From positions 1 through 52,210 of the IMG/VR virus record IMGVR_UViG_3300044515_000086: a DNA stretch of 52,210 nt, one strand, 5' to 3'. The position numbers were made by a program, and so were the translations under genes. The DNA comes from a virus. Under the pieces are notes generated by a model that did not search any database, was not told the DNA's origin, and saw only the letters and a list, made by a program, of their open reading frames with translations. Positions 1 through 8,374 of this stretch are shown here, piece by piece; the first letter of the stretch is position 1; the number at the start of each line of letters is the position of its first letter.

Positions 1-261
1 ATGGCGGTTAAGCGATACAGTCCGTACATCACCGATCCAGACCTCGTGACGCTCACCGTGGAGGCGAAGCTAGGCGAGCATCCACAGGGCAAGTACGTGC
101 TCGCCTCAGACTACGACGCACTCGCAGAACTGTTGAAGCTGGTTCTGAGCGATCCTGGCAACTGGCTGCATTCGGATCTGTTGGACAAGATAGAGGAGGT
201 GGTGGGGGAAGCGGCGCCCTATCGCTCGATCGATGATTCGGGACTTGCGTCTACGGGCTAG
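1..261 (+). CDS. Hypothetical protein, 86 aa
   Basis: Short acidic soluble protein with no family I recognise. The first base of the window is the A of its ATG, so no upstream signal can be judged. It is on the plus strand, the same strand as the integrase at the other end of the window, and meets the late operon tail to tail with an 11-bp overlap. If the genome is circular it could be the gene after the integrase; otherwise it may be an edge gene. Function unknown. Confidence 0.5.
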   Translation: MAVKRYSPYITDPDLVTLTVEAKLGEHPQGKYVLASDYDALAELLKLVLSDPGNWLHSDLLDKIEEVVGEAAPYRSIDDSGLASTG

Positions 262-562
262 CCTTCAGGTACGCGATGGTCGCCTCCGCCCGCGCAATGT
301 CATCGAGAATGGCTTTGGCGCAATGGTCGACCTGGAATAGGCTCAGAAACCGATTGAGCCCAACAGCCCACCAGGGAGGCCTGGCGAGCTTCATCGCCTT
401 GCCGACTTCGCTCGATATCGTGACCCCCGGCTCACACCAGATCGCCGCTCCCAAAAACAGGTCGATGAAGAGGTCGAGCTTATAGCCGAACGTCTTGCCG
501 CGATTCTGGTGGACCAGGCCGAAGATGAGGTAGGCGAGCAGCAGGAGCCAGAAGTATCTCAT
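251..562 (-). CDS. Small membrane protein, end of lysis cassette
   Basis: 103 residues. The N-terminus is strongly hydrophobic (about residues 3-17), a second moderately hydrophobic stretch lies near residues 30-45, and the rest is soluble. It overlaps the gene before it by 4 bp (ATGA), so it is the last gene of the late operon. Position beside holin and endolysin genes suggests a lysis or membrane role, but no family is recognised. Confidence 0.55.
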   Translation of the reverse strand: MRYFWLLLLAYLIFGLVHQNRGKTFGYKLDLFIDLFLGAAIWCEPGVTISSEVGKAMKLARPPWWAVGLNRFLSLFQVDHCAKAILDDIARAEATIAYLKASP

Positions 563-987
563 TTCGGTAGATCCTTATCTTTGCTGGCGATCCAGTCGGC
601 AATTTGTATGGTTAAGCCTTTCAGTCGATCGACCAGCACATCGAAGGTCTTGATCAGCCATTGGATGCGCTCCTTGATGGCGGTGAGTTGGCCGCGCATC
701 TCATCGGCAAGATCGGTCACGCGTGTCTTTGTGGTCTCGGTGTCGTGCTGAATGGCGCCGACCGTATTTGAGACGTGCGCGCGCGTCAGCTCCTGTTGCT
801 CTTTTACGAGGTCAATGATGCGCTCCGTGCCTTCCGGGTTTGGCGGCAACTCGGCGATTTGCTTGGAGAGCTTCTCGTGCGCGATGCGGCTGTCGCGCCG
901 ATGCACGATGATGAGGGTGAGGATCGCGATGCTGATGAGCAGGATCACACAGACAATTCCTAGAGTTTCTCGCGCCATATCACTCAC
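559..987 (-). CDS. Single-TM coiled-coil protein, possible lysis accessory (spanin-like)
   Basis: 142 residues: one transmembrane helix near residues 8-28, then a long charged heptad-rich segment predicted to be coiled coil. This type II layout resembles inner-membrane spanins, which link the two envelope layers during lysis, but no Rz motif is visible. The GTG start is supported by GGAGG six bases upstream. An internal ATG three codons later is the alternative start. The spanin role is inference from topology and position. Confidence 0.6.
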   Translation of the reverse strand: MSDMARETLGIVCVILLISIAILTLIIVHRRDSRIAHEKLSKQIAELPPNPEGTERIIDLVKEQQELTRAHVSNTVGAIQHDTETTKTRVTDLADEMRGQLTAIKERIQWLIKTFDVLVDRLKGLTIQIADWIASKDKDLPK

Positions 988-1377
988 TTATCGCCTCCTG
1001 GCATGCGGAGGGGCTTCCGCCGCATCTTCAATTCTCTCGCGCCATTGCCGCTGCCGGTCGACCTCACTTGCGATGCCATCGACTTTGGTGTTCATGACGG
1101 CCAGCTGCGTATCGATCTTATGGAGGATGTCGAGCTGCTGGCGAAGATCCGCGACCGACTTTTGGGACTCGGCACTCGATTCTTTGAGCTGGTGAATATC
1201 GTGTTGCGCATTGATGAGCCAGGTGACCGCGATCGCAAGGGCCGTGATGGCACTCCACAGCGCCGCCGGGGTGAGCCGCTCGCGCAACGCCCGTGGTAGC
1301 CACGCAAAGCCCGGGGCGCGGCGCGCGAGGACGGCTGTGGTGGTTTCCCAGTCGTGGTTGTCGTCGTGCTCAGCCAC
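988..1377 (-). CDS. Membrane protein with C-terminal coiled coil, lysis region
   Basis: 129 residues. A basic N-terminal part of about 38 residues is followed by one membrane helix (about 39-56) and a coiled-coil stretch (about 60-115). The GTG start has only a weak SD. It lies between the 2TM holin candidate and another single-TM coiled-coil protein; the two share topology but no obvious sequence identity. Either could act with the holin or as a spanin component. Exact role unknown. Confidence 0.6.
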   Translation of the reverse strand: MAEHDDNHDWETTTAVLARRAPGFAWLPRALRERLTPAALWSAITALAIAVTWLINAQHDIHQLKESSAESQKSVADLRQQLDILHKIDTQLAVMNTKVDGIASEVDRQRQWRERIEDAAEAPPHARRR

Positions 1378-1380
1378 GCG

Positions 1381-1698
1381 TCACTTATCTGCCGTCCATT
1401 TGCGGCCGTTGTCGATATAGAACTTGAGTGCCACGCCGAACAGGGCCGACAGCACGGTGACGATCGAGCAGGCTGCTGCTGCGTCCGCGGTCGTGCGCTG
1501 GCCGGCTGGCAGGTGTATGTACCAATAGACGATGGTCGTGTCGAGGGAAATCACCATGTGGGCGACCATGAAGATGATCGCGCGCGGCACGATGCGCCAG
1601 CTGTCGAAAACTTCAGCCCAGTCCAGCCACAGCTGTTTTGAGGCGAGCGCGCGCACGGCACCCTCGAAATCGGTTATGGCATCGACCTGAAGGTTCAT
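1381..1698 (-). CDS. Putative holin, two transmembrane segments
   Basis: 105 residues with two clear hydrophobic helices at about 38-62 and 72-94, a short linker between them, and a charged C-terminus ending in NGRKWTADK. Size and two-helix topology fit a phage holin, which forms membrane holes that release or activate the endolysin. The start codon overlaps the endolysin stop (TGATG), so the two are translationally coupled. No named holin family is recognised. A second holin-like gene lies at 26742-27308. Confidence 0.65.
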   Translation of the reverse strand: MNLQVDAITDFEGAVRALASKQLWLDWAEVFDSWRIVPRAIIFMVAHMVISLDTTIVYWYIHLPAGQRTTADAAAACSIVTVLSALFGVALKFYIDNGRKWTADK

Positions 1699-2111
1699 CA
1701 GTCAAGGCCGGCGAGCACGCGCCAGTTCGGATGCTGCATGTGCGGCTTTTCGGGAAACGGGAACCCAGGCGTACCGGCCCATTCGAGCCCCGCGGCGACG
1801 CCCAACTTGCCAACCTGTTGCCATACGGGATCAGCGCCCCGCCAGTCCGGTTTGCCGCCGATCATCGGTACGATGTCGATCGCCAGCCCGTAGTTGTGCG
1901 CACTTTTTCCGGCTGGCGCATCCGTGACGACCCACTTGCGGCCGATCGGTGCGACCGTGCGTCCCTTCGCATACAGCGCAGCCTGCTCATCGTTCGACCG
2001 CAGTGTGCACGTGACCAAGACGTCGAGGCCCGCCGCCTCGCAAGCCGCCAGGAAAGCATCGACCTGCGGCCGGATCTCAGGGCGCAGATCATCGAGCTTG
2101 CGCGAGCTCAT
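1698..2111 (-). CDS. Endolysin, M15-family peptidase (L-Ala-D-Glu / D-Ala-D-Ala type)
   Basis: 137-residue zinc peptidase that should cleave peptide cross-links of peptidoglycan during lysis. The fold signature is complete: SAHNYGLAID gives zinc ligands H72 and D79, and the C-terminal PHMQHP supplies the third histidine (H124 or H127). The conserved early motif TCTLRSNDEQAALYAKGR is also present. There is no signal peptide, so export depends on a holin; the neighbouring 2TM gene overlaps its stop. Length matches single-domain phage M15 endolysins. Confidence 0.9.
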   Translation of the reverse strand: MSSRKLDDLRPEIRPQVDAFLAACEAAGLDVLVTCTLRSNDEQAALYAKGRTVAPIGRKWVVTDAPAGKSAHNYGLAIDIVPMIGGKPDWRGADPVWQQVGKLGVAAGLEWAGTPGFPFPEKPHMQHPNWRVLAGLD

Positions 2112-2320
2112 AACAAAAACCCTGCGATGAATCCGATGAGCCCTATCAAAAGGCTCATGGTCACCGCAACGCGAATGCGCACAAAGCCGACGGTTGAGGC
2201 CTGATCGCCGCCCAAGTTATCGACGACAGCTTGAAACTCATCGAGGGAACGCTGCGTATCGGTTCTCCCGGCATAGCGGCCGTGATGATCTTGATACAGC
2301 TCGTCTGGCGTCATGCTCAT
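2108..2320 (-). CDS. Small tail-anchored membrane protein
   Basis: 70 residues. The N-terminal 45 are polar, and the C-terminal 20 form a hydrophobic helix ending at the stop (SLLIGLIGFIAGFLL), so it is probably tail-anchored with its N-terminus in the cytoplasm. It overlaps both neighbours by 4 bp, typical of coupled late genes. It sits just before the endolysin. An antiholin or holin partner is possible but unproven. Confidence 0.6.
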   Translation of the reverse strand: MSMTPDELYQDHHGRYAGRTDTQRSLDEFQAVVDNLGGDQASTVGFVRIRVAVTMSLLIGLIGFIAGFLL

Positions 2321-2559
2321 GCTGGCATCTCCTCCGGTGGCTGTGGCGGCGGCGGAGCCTGCGGGGGTGCCACTGCATTCGTTGGCGCGCTCTGGGCTGG
2401 CTGCGGTGGCGCCAGCGGCTTTTGCGGCAGCTGCGGCGCGATCTCATCGAGCAGCGCCTGGTGCGGGGCCATGGCCATGTTCGCCAGCTGGTGAATCGTG
2501 GCAATGGCCCGGTCGGTAAGCTCGATGGTGTGGATGCGAACGCCGTTGACGATTTTCAT
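2317..2559 (-). CDS. Hypothetical protein with Pro/Gln-rich tail
   Basis: 80 residues. The first 45 are an ordinary helical stretch; the last 35 are dominated by proline, alanine and glutamine (PPQAPPPPQPPEE) and are probably disordered. It overlaps the fibre-like gene upstream and the small membrane protein downstream by 4 bp each, which supports translation. Function not recognised. Confidence 0.55.
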   Translation of the reverse strand: MKIVNGVRIHTIELTDRAIATIHQLANMAMAPHQALLDEIAPQLPQKPLAPPQPAQSAPTNAVAPPQAPPPPQPPEEMPA

Positions 2560-3485
2560 AGGCCTAATAGTCCGTGGGTGGTGAGAGCGTTTTGAATGGC
2601 GGCGACGCGCTGCGCCAATTGCACCAGGGTGACGGTGCTCGCGTCGTAGACGCTGGCGTTGTTGAGAATGCCGGTCCAGGGGTTCCAGCCTGTGTTTCGG
2701 GGGCCGACCACTTGAGCCGCCTCCACTTGGAGACCACCGGTGGCGAGTAGTCGTGTCTGGAGCGCACCGCTCACCGAATAATCTAGACCCAAGCCATTGA
2801 AGGCGAGTTGATTAAGCCCGGCGGCATCGAAAAGAATCGGCTGTCCCGCTGCCATGCGCAAAGCCCCGGTGGTGACGGTAGCGAACGCACAGTCGTAGGC
2901 GACGGCCGCATTACAGTCGAATACCGAAAAGGCGTTGGTGATGAAGGAGTGCGCGCCATCCTGGTTATTGCCGACGCGTACCCCGAATCCGCTTGTCGTG
3001 TCGGGTCCGCCCGGATCAAAGCGAGTGAGCACCACATCGATACCAACACGATTGAAGTTGTTGTCGGTGCCATTGGATCGCACATCGACCTCAAGGCTGA
3101 CAAGGCCGGAGGTTGGGTTATTGATCGGAACCATTTCGCGCGTCTCGAGCACGGCAGCCCAGGTGGGCCCGGTGGTCGATGTCATGCGATTGCCCTGCGC
3201 GTAGGAGGCGACGTTCTCCCCGCCTGTCGCAGAGTTATTCAAGATCGCGAGCGAGGCCCACTCAAAGTTCGTGACGCCGACGCCCGTGACATCCGTCTGC
3301 ACCGTGAGCGCGGTTGCGACATGTCCCGGCATGCCCCCGAGGTAGGCAGCGGTGCGATGGAACCACGCATCGCTATAGCCATCGGCCGCAGCGCCGTCGA
3401 AGGTCACTTGCGCAAGAAAACTATTGAAGAGAGCCTGCGTGGGATTTGGTCCCAGTCCGAGGCGATCGGTAATAGCTGAGGTCAT
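2556..3485 (-). CDS. Putative tail fibre / receptor-binding structural protein
   Basis: 309 residues, rich in Gly, Asn, Thr and Val and beta-strand-like, as in phage fibres. The C-terminus ends with a TLVQLAQRVAAIQNALTTHG segment, a heptad-type ending often seen on phage tail fibres. It is the last structural gene before lysis, where fibre genes usually lie. Its ATG overlaps the stop of a 23-codon leader ORF (ATGA), with AAGGA just upstream. Receptor binding is inferred; no adhesin family can be named. Confidence 0.6.
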   Translation of the reverse strand: MTSAITDRLGLGPNPTQALFNSFLAQVTFDGAAADGYSDAWFHRTAAYLGGMPGHVATALTVQTDVTGVGVTNFEWASLAILNNSATGGENVASYAQGNRMTSTTGPTWAAVLETREMVPINNPTSGLVSLEVDVRSNGTDNNFNRVGIDVVLTRFDPGGPDTTSGFGVRVGNNQDGAHSFITNAFSVFDCNAAVAYDCAFATVTTGALRMAAGQPILFDAAGLNQLAFNGLGLDYSVSGALQTRLLATGGLQVEAAQVVGPRNTGWNPWTGILNNASVYDASTVTLVQLAQRVAAIQNALTTHGLLGL

Positions 3486-3553
3486 AGGGAAATTTCCTTG
3501 AGGGCAACGCTCGCGCTCTCGCCGTAGATACGGTCAGTGAGGGTCGAAGTCAT
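3482..3553 (-). CDS. 23-residue leader ORF before the fibre gene
   Basis: Begins MTSTLTDRIYGESASVALK and is preceded by a good SD (GGAGA, 8 bases upstream). The stop overlaps the fibre ATG (ATGA). The start resembles the N-terminus of many phage fibre proteins (LTDRIYG.SAS). It therefore looks like the detached head of a fibre gene or a translational-coupling leader. It lies downstream of a terminator, so it may mark the start of a separately controlled unit. Confidence 0.5.
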   Translation of the reverse strand: MTSTLTDRIYGESASVALKEISL

Positions 3554-3573
3554 TTATTGGTTCTCCAGAAATG

Positions 3574-3600
3574 AAAAACCCCGCTCGTTGGCGGGGCTTG
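3574..3600 (-). terminator. Rho-independent terminator after the 874-aa virion gene
   Basis: On the minus strand a GC stem (GCCCCGC-type arm at 3591-3596 pairing with 3579-3584, six-base loop) is followed by five T residues (3578-3574). It lies 24 bp past the stop of the large ejection-protein gene and before the fibre/lysis genes, so it would limit read-through into them. Confidence 0.75.
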
Positions 3601-3623
3601 TTCGTGTTTGATCAATGAGGCTG

Positions 3624-6248
3624 TCAATTCATCGCGAGTGCCGATTGGGCTCGATCCAGTAGCGCCGCGACGTCGCCTTTTTCCTTCTCCCACCCTTGAG
3701 AAGCGCCCGGGTCCCAGGCCTTGGAGAAATCTGGGGCTCTAGCAGGTGCGGCCTCATGCGGATCGTAGTACCACGACGCGTCTCGTTGAGTGATCGCTCT
3801 ATTCTGCATCCGCTCCAAATAGCCGGGGCTCGCTGCTTCCTGCATGTCGTTGAATATCAGATGGTCCAACGCTGCCTTGAGATACCACGGGACGCCTAAC
3901 ATGCTTTTGGCGAATTGGATCAGTTTTGCACCCTCGTCGACCTTCTCGCCTTTGACCGTTTTGATGGCAGCACCGGCGGTGAGTTTAACCATCTGCTCCG
4001 CATCGGTGACAAGAGGACCGCCGAGTGCGGCGACCAAGGAGGTGTCGTGCGCGGTAACCTCGTTGTACAAAAATTCGCCGTACAGTCCTAGGCCACCACC
4101 TTTTGCCGCCGCGTGCGCCCAGAAGCGCCACGAAGCCATATTCTCTGGGTCCTGGCCCTTGGCGAGATTGTTGAGCTGCAGCGCGGTTGCGCCCATGACA
4201 GTGCCGACGGTGAGCAGTCGCGCGACGTATTGCGCTCGGTCGGTTCCGGTTGGCATCGTGCCGGCCCGCGCCCAGTGCTTGCCCACCATGGCAAATGAGA
4301 ACCCTTTGAAGAGCATCAGTGAACTGCCCAACTCGCCCAGATGTGTTCCCGGCGTGGTTCCAATCCTTTTGCTGACACGCTCTCGAATACCCTGCTCCAT
4401 CACGGCGGCGCCGACCTCATCCATCACGTGACTTAACAGCGAGGTCGAGGCGTTGCGACGCAGCTCGGTCGGATCCCCCAAAGCGGCCAATTGCTCATCT
4501 GGGATCGCGTGAATGGATTTTGGCGTAATAACGGTATGAGCCGCGGCGCCCCAGTCCTCGGTCTGCGCCAGCTGCCAGACTTTCCAATCCTCCTCGCTGA
4601 TACCCTTCGTGGCGAGAACGCCGTGATCATGCGGGTCGAGGTCGGCGAAATTCTCGTGCTCTCGCGTCATTTTGCCGACATAGGACATCAGCATCGAACC
4701 CATGGCGGCGCGGCGCGCGTTCCACATAAAGTTCATGAACGCAGCTTTGAGCGTGAAGGCCGCCATCTTGCCGGTTATCCTTGCCGCAGCGCCGGCCGCG
4801 CCACCGCCCCCGCCGCCGAAGTTCTCAGAGCCAAAGCGATTCACATGGTTGTCCATGACCTGAATTCCTAAGCTCGCACCCAGCGCCGTGGCGCGATCTT
4901 TGGACGAGAACGGGTTTAAGTAGCGCAATTGCCGAAATAGGCCACCCGCCCAAGGGACATGATTCGCAAACGCAGTGGCCGCCATGCCACCTTCATCCGA
5001 TAGCGCGGTTGCCGGGAGCATCACCAAATCCTTGAAGACTTCAAAGTTGCGTGCCGCCTGCCACCAGTCATGCACTCGCTGGTCGACGATCTGCGTGCGC
5101 CCAGCCACCGAATCGAACAGCGCCTGATTGAGGGCATGCGCCTTGGAAATAACGCTATCCGACTCTGTCGGGAACTGGCGCTCCTCTTCGAGGCGCGTGC
5201 GGTCGTTGTAATAGCCGAAGGTCTGCTCATCTTTCGGCCCCCACGTCTCGGCGAGCGCGATGTCATTCGCCATCGCCTTGATGTGGCCGCGAAAGGTATC
5301 CCACAGTCCTTCGCCTGAGTACTTCGCGGCGTAGGCCATCGCAGACGCCGCATCCTTGAAAAATAGCACCCGATGCTGACCGCCTTTATCGGAGCTGCCC
5401 TGCACGTAGCCGTTCTCGCCTGGCTCCTCCTTGTTGTGACCGTCGGTCGTTATGGTGTCGAACACATGCGCGAGCGTGTTGTTCAACTGCTCATCGCTCA
5501 TTCGAGTGCCGTCGGGATTCAAGTACATATCGCGGTCGAGCCATTGCGGTACATCTTTGACGTACTGCTCAATCCCAGCGTCTCCAACGCGATATTGGCT
5601 GTTGCTCTGCGGCTTGTGCCACACCTCGCCTAAGCTGCCGCGAGCGCGGCCGGCGGCGTTCGAGCGTGACCGAAGTTCCTCGGCGACTTTATGAAACTCC
5701 GCGACTCCCTTTTTTGCCGCCGGGCTGCCGCTATCCTCGCCATAGGTTTCCTTCCAAATGGCGGCTTCTGCGTCTTTGCGTCCGAAGAGGCCCAAGAAGC
5801 GGCCCTTGTCGGCATTCCACAAGTCGGTGAGCCGTCCCATCGCCTCACCGTAAATCGCATCAGACCTAGTGCTGGTGGACTCGATACCGTGCTGCTTCAT
5901 ATCGTGAGCCGCAAGCTGCCCGACGATCCGCAGTTTATCGCCCGCCTTATAATCATCCGGGAGCGCGTCGAACTGCTGGGCCAGCGTACTGTCGATCCGA
6001 TCATGCGCGGCGATATGCAGTTGGGTCTGACGCAATTTCTCCTGCACGTCAGCCGTCTTTTTTACGATAGCCGCCTGCGCACCGGCAGCGAGCTGTTCGT
6101 CATGCGACATCGCCAGCCACGCGCCGCGATCCTGGCGCGCGAGCAGGCGCATGTGACGCTCGACTGCCTCCTCGATCCCTTTGGCTTCGTTCTTGCGTAA
6201 GGGTCGGCCGATCGCGTCCTCGACGGCCAGAATGCATTCGTCTTTCAC
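3624..6248 (-). CDS. Large internal virion (ejection) protein candidate, 874 aa
   Basis: Long, mostly helical protein, with a Gly run near the middle (six Gly) followed by hydrophobic helices that could contact membrane after ejection. No catalytic motif found. It is the last of three very large proteins following the tail-nozzle gene, where podoviruses encode proteins injected with the DNA. The preferred start is GTG at 6248, which overlaps the previous stop (GTGA) and follows GGGAGAAAGGG. An upstream TTG at 6269 would add seven residues. Role inferred from size and position. Confidence 0.65.
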   Translation of the reverse strand: MKDECILAVEDAIGRPLRKNEAKGIEEAVERHMRLLARQDRGAWLAMSHDEQLAAGAQAAIVKKTADVQEKLRQTQLHIAAHDRIDSTLAQQFDALPDDYKAGDKLRIVGQLAAHDMKQHGIESTSTRSDAIYGEAMGRLTDLWNADKGRFLGLFGRKDAEAAIWKETYGEDSGSPAAKKGVAEFHKVAEELRSRSNAAGRARGSLGEVWHKPQSNSQYRVGDAGIEQYVKDVPQWLDRDMYLNPDGTRMSDEQLNNTLAHVFDTITTDGHNKEEPGENGYVQGSSDKGGQHRVLFFKDAASAMAYAAKYSGEGLWDTFRGHIKAMANDIALAETWGPKDEQTFGYYNDRTRLEEERQFPTESDSVISKAHALNQALFDSVAGRTQIVDQRVHDWWQAARNFEVFKDLVMLPATALSDEGGMAATAFANHVPWAGGLFRQLRYLNPFSSKDRATALGASLGIQVMDNHVNRFGSENFGGGGGGAAGAAARITGKMAAFTLKAAFMNFMWNARRAAMGSMLMSYVGKMTREHENFADLDPHDHGVLATKGISEEDWKVWQLAQTEDWGAAAHTVITPKSIHAIPDEQLAALGDPTELRRNASTSLLSHVMDEVGAAVMEQGIRERVSKRIGTTPGTHLGELGSSLMLFKGFSFAMVGKHWARAGTMPTGTDRAQYVARLLTVGTVMGATALQLNNLAKGQDPENMASWRFWAHAAAKGGGLGLYGEFLYNEVTAHDTSLVAALGGPLVTDAEQMVKLTAGAAIKTVKGEKVDEGAKLIQFAKSMLGVPWYLKAALDHLIFNDMQEAASPGYLERMQNRAITQRDASWYYDPHEAAPARAPDFSKAWDPGASQGWEKEKGDVAALLDRAQSALAMN

Positions 6249-8374
6249 GCGCCCTTTCTCCCAAAGCAATTGGTTGCCGCGGTGACGGCTTTTTGGAAAT
6301 CGGTGGTTTCTCTCGCGGCATCCTCTTCGGTCTGGCGCAGCAGATCCGCGGCCCGTGTGGGCTTGCCCTCATCGTTCGTGACTTTAAGGTCAGGGTGCTC
6401 TTGAAGCGCTTCGCGAACCTTATTGGCGAGCGGATCTACTTTGCCGCCAGCTTTTACGCTGGTAGCGTCGGCGCCGCCTGTGATGGATCCTGGCTCGCCG
6501 GCTGGATGTTCTGAGAGGCCAGCGCCCGTTTCAAGAGCACCGGATCTGTCTGCAGGTTCTGGTTCGCCTGATCGCCTTGCGCGTCCGCTGAGTCCTGCCC
6601 CTGAGTCGCTTTGGCCCCCTTGCTCTGCCGACGCGCGTTCACGAGCTTCGCTGCCTTGAGAAACTGGTGCGGACTCATCAACGAACTTCCGGATGGCTTG
6701 GAGGAATCCTGTACTGTCACCTGAGTGCTCCTTTACCAGCGATTCTACCCGGTCTCGGTCTAATTCGAGGGCCCTTGCGACATAAGCTGTGCCGTGAACG
6801 TTGGGAGTCGTGGGCTCGCCCCCGGACGCCCGGATTTCGTCAGAAGTCGGGAAGTGCTCCTGGACGGCATAGCCCTCCTGCGCGGAGCGTATATTCTCAC
6901 CTTGCGCCGGGCGCTCCATGAGGGGGCGACCGCCCTCCTCGCGAACCACTTGGAAGCCGAAGCGCTCGTACCAGGCGCGCAGCTTGTCCGGTGTGATGCC
7001 TCCCTTGTCGAGTGGCTGCGCATCGAGCGTTAAGTTAACGCCGTGTTCGTCGGCAAGCCGTGTCAGATTATCCATTGCAGCCGTACCGGCGCCGCTGCCT
7101 GGCTCTGTGGCACGGATATTGTCGATATGGACCGAACGCTCATCGAACGGGTCCGCCATCATGCGCACCTCGACGCCCTCGCGTGACTGAGCTTCTGCGG
7201 CACTGAGAAAGGACTCGGCGTTGCCGGATGGCGCAGATTCGCCAGTCGTTTCACGTGGAGCGGCAGGTACCTCAATCGGCACGTACTCGCGCGCAATCGT
7301 CTGCGCCTCGGCCTGGCGCGCCTCATCGATCGGCCTTGCGGCAAACTTCGCCTCATTGACTCCGGTCTGCGAGACGTCGTTGGGCTTCCCTTCGAGTAAT
7401 TGCTCGTTCGAGACCTCAAGCGCGTCTTGATGCGCGTGGGTCGCGGTCGGGTCCACCGGCACGCCGACCGCCAGGTTGCGGTCATGCACCGCGAGATTCG
7501 TCACGAGCGCCGCATCGACCATGCCGGGTTCGGCCGCCGCCACCTTGACAGCTTTCGCCTCAGCGCCATGCAGATGCGCAATGCCGCCGAAAGCGGCGCC
7601 CAGCAACGTATCGGTGAGCAGCGCCGTGCTATCCCATATCTTCTGCTGCGCGGCCATCTCAGGGTAACCGTTCGCCTCAAGGATCTTGTGATCCGCATAG
7701 CGCGAGGCGAACCCTAAGCCGACTTGGGAGCCAGCACCCGTGAGTAGTTTCGCTGCGAGTGTTGAACCGAAGCCGCCCGGAATCAGTACGCCGGCCGCAG
7801 AGGTGATTGCGGTCACGCCGGCAGACTCCAAAGCCGTCGTTTGATCAACTCCCTGATCGGTCAAGTCATGATACGTGCTTGAGCCTTCGACGCCGCCCGT
7901 CAAGGCTGCAGCGCCGGGTATCCCTCCCGTAAGGCCGCCCACAGTGGCGAGATACGCGCCTTCGCCCAAGCCATGCACGATTCGCACCGCAGTTCCCGTC
8001 GTCGCGGGATTTGGCGTCATGGCCTGCACGCGCGCCTTGGCATCCGCGCTGATCGCATCGGCGAGCGGATTTAAACCCTCGCTCTCACTTTGCTGACCGG
8101 CGGATGTGGCGATCAGTCCACCCGACTCATCAGTGGCGTAGTTGAAGCCCTCGGACTGATGCAACAGGTCGCCTACGACCCTTTCGCTCTTGGCCGCGCC
8201 AGAGCCGGCTGCTTCGAGCACGCGATAGGCTGGCCCCAGATACGCCGTGTCTTGGTTGAACCCCATTCCTGTGAAGAAGCCGGGCTTGCCGGGTCCGTGC
8301 CAAGGATCTGACATGGGTCCCGAATAGAGCGAATCGGATGCCGATCGCTCTTCGAGCGGAAATGGCGTGCTCAA
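6245..8374 (-). CDS. Ejection-type virion protein with embedded GNAT acetyltransferase domain
   Basis: 709 residues. The first half is Gly/Ala-rich helical sequence with membrane-active-looking stretches (about 125-260). Residues about 405-485 look like a GNAT acetyltransferase fold: a strand with VHIDNIRA, an acetyl-CoA loop (GSGAGTAAMDNL) and the terminal motif LRAWYERFGFQVV. The C-terminal third is low-complexity (Glu, Ser, Gly, Ala). The TTG start overlaps the previous stop (TTGA); ATG at 8314, just after GGGA, is an alternative. A polyvalent protein injected into the host that acetylates a target is plausible inference. Confidence 0.65.
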   Translation of the reverse strand: MSTPFPLEERSASDSLYSGPMSDPWHGPGKPGFFTGMGFNQDTAYLGPAYRVLEAAGSGAAKSERVVGDLLHQSEGFNYATDESGGLIATSAGQQSESEGLNPLADAISADAKARVQAMTPNPATTGTAVRIVHGLGEGAYLATVGGLTGGIPGAAALTGGVEGSSTYHDLTDQGVDQTTALESAGVTAITSAAGVLIPGGFGSTLAAKLLTGAGSQVGLGFASRYADHKILEANGYPEMAAQQKIWDSTALLTDTLLGAAFGGIAHLHGAEAKAVKVAAAEPGMVDAALVTNLAVHDRNLAVGVPVDPTATHAHQDALEVSNEQLLEGKPNDVSQTGVNEAKFAARPIDEARQAEAQTIAREYVPIEVPAAPRETTGESAPSGNAESFLSAAEAQSREGVEVRMMADPFDERSVHIDNIRATEPGSGAGTAAMDNLTRLADEHGVNLTLDAQPLDKGGITPDKLRAWYERFGFQVVREEGGRPLMERPAQGENIRSAQEGYAVQEHFPTSDEIRASGGEPTTPNVHGTAYVARALELDRDRVESLVKEHSGDSTGFLQAIRKFVDESAPVSQGSEARERASAEQGGQSDSGAGLSGRARRSGEPEPADRSGALETGAGLSEHPAGEPGSITGGADATSVKAGGKVDPLANKVREALQEHPDLKVTNDEGKPTRAADLLRQTEEDAARETTDFQKAVTAATNCFGRKGA

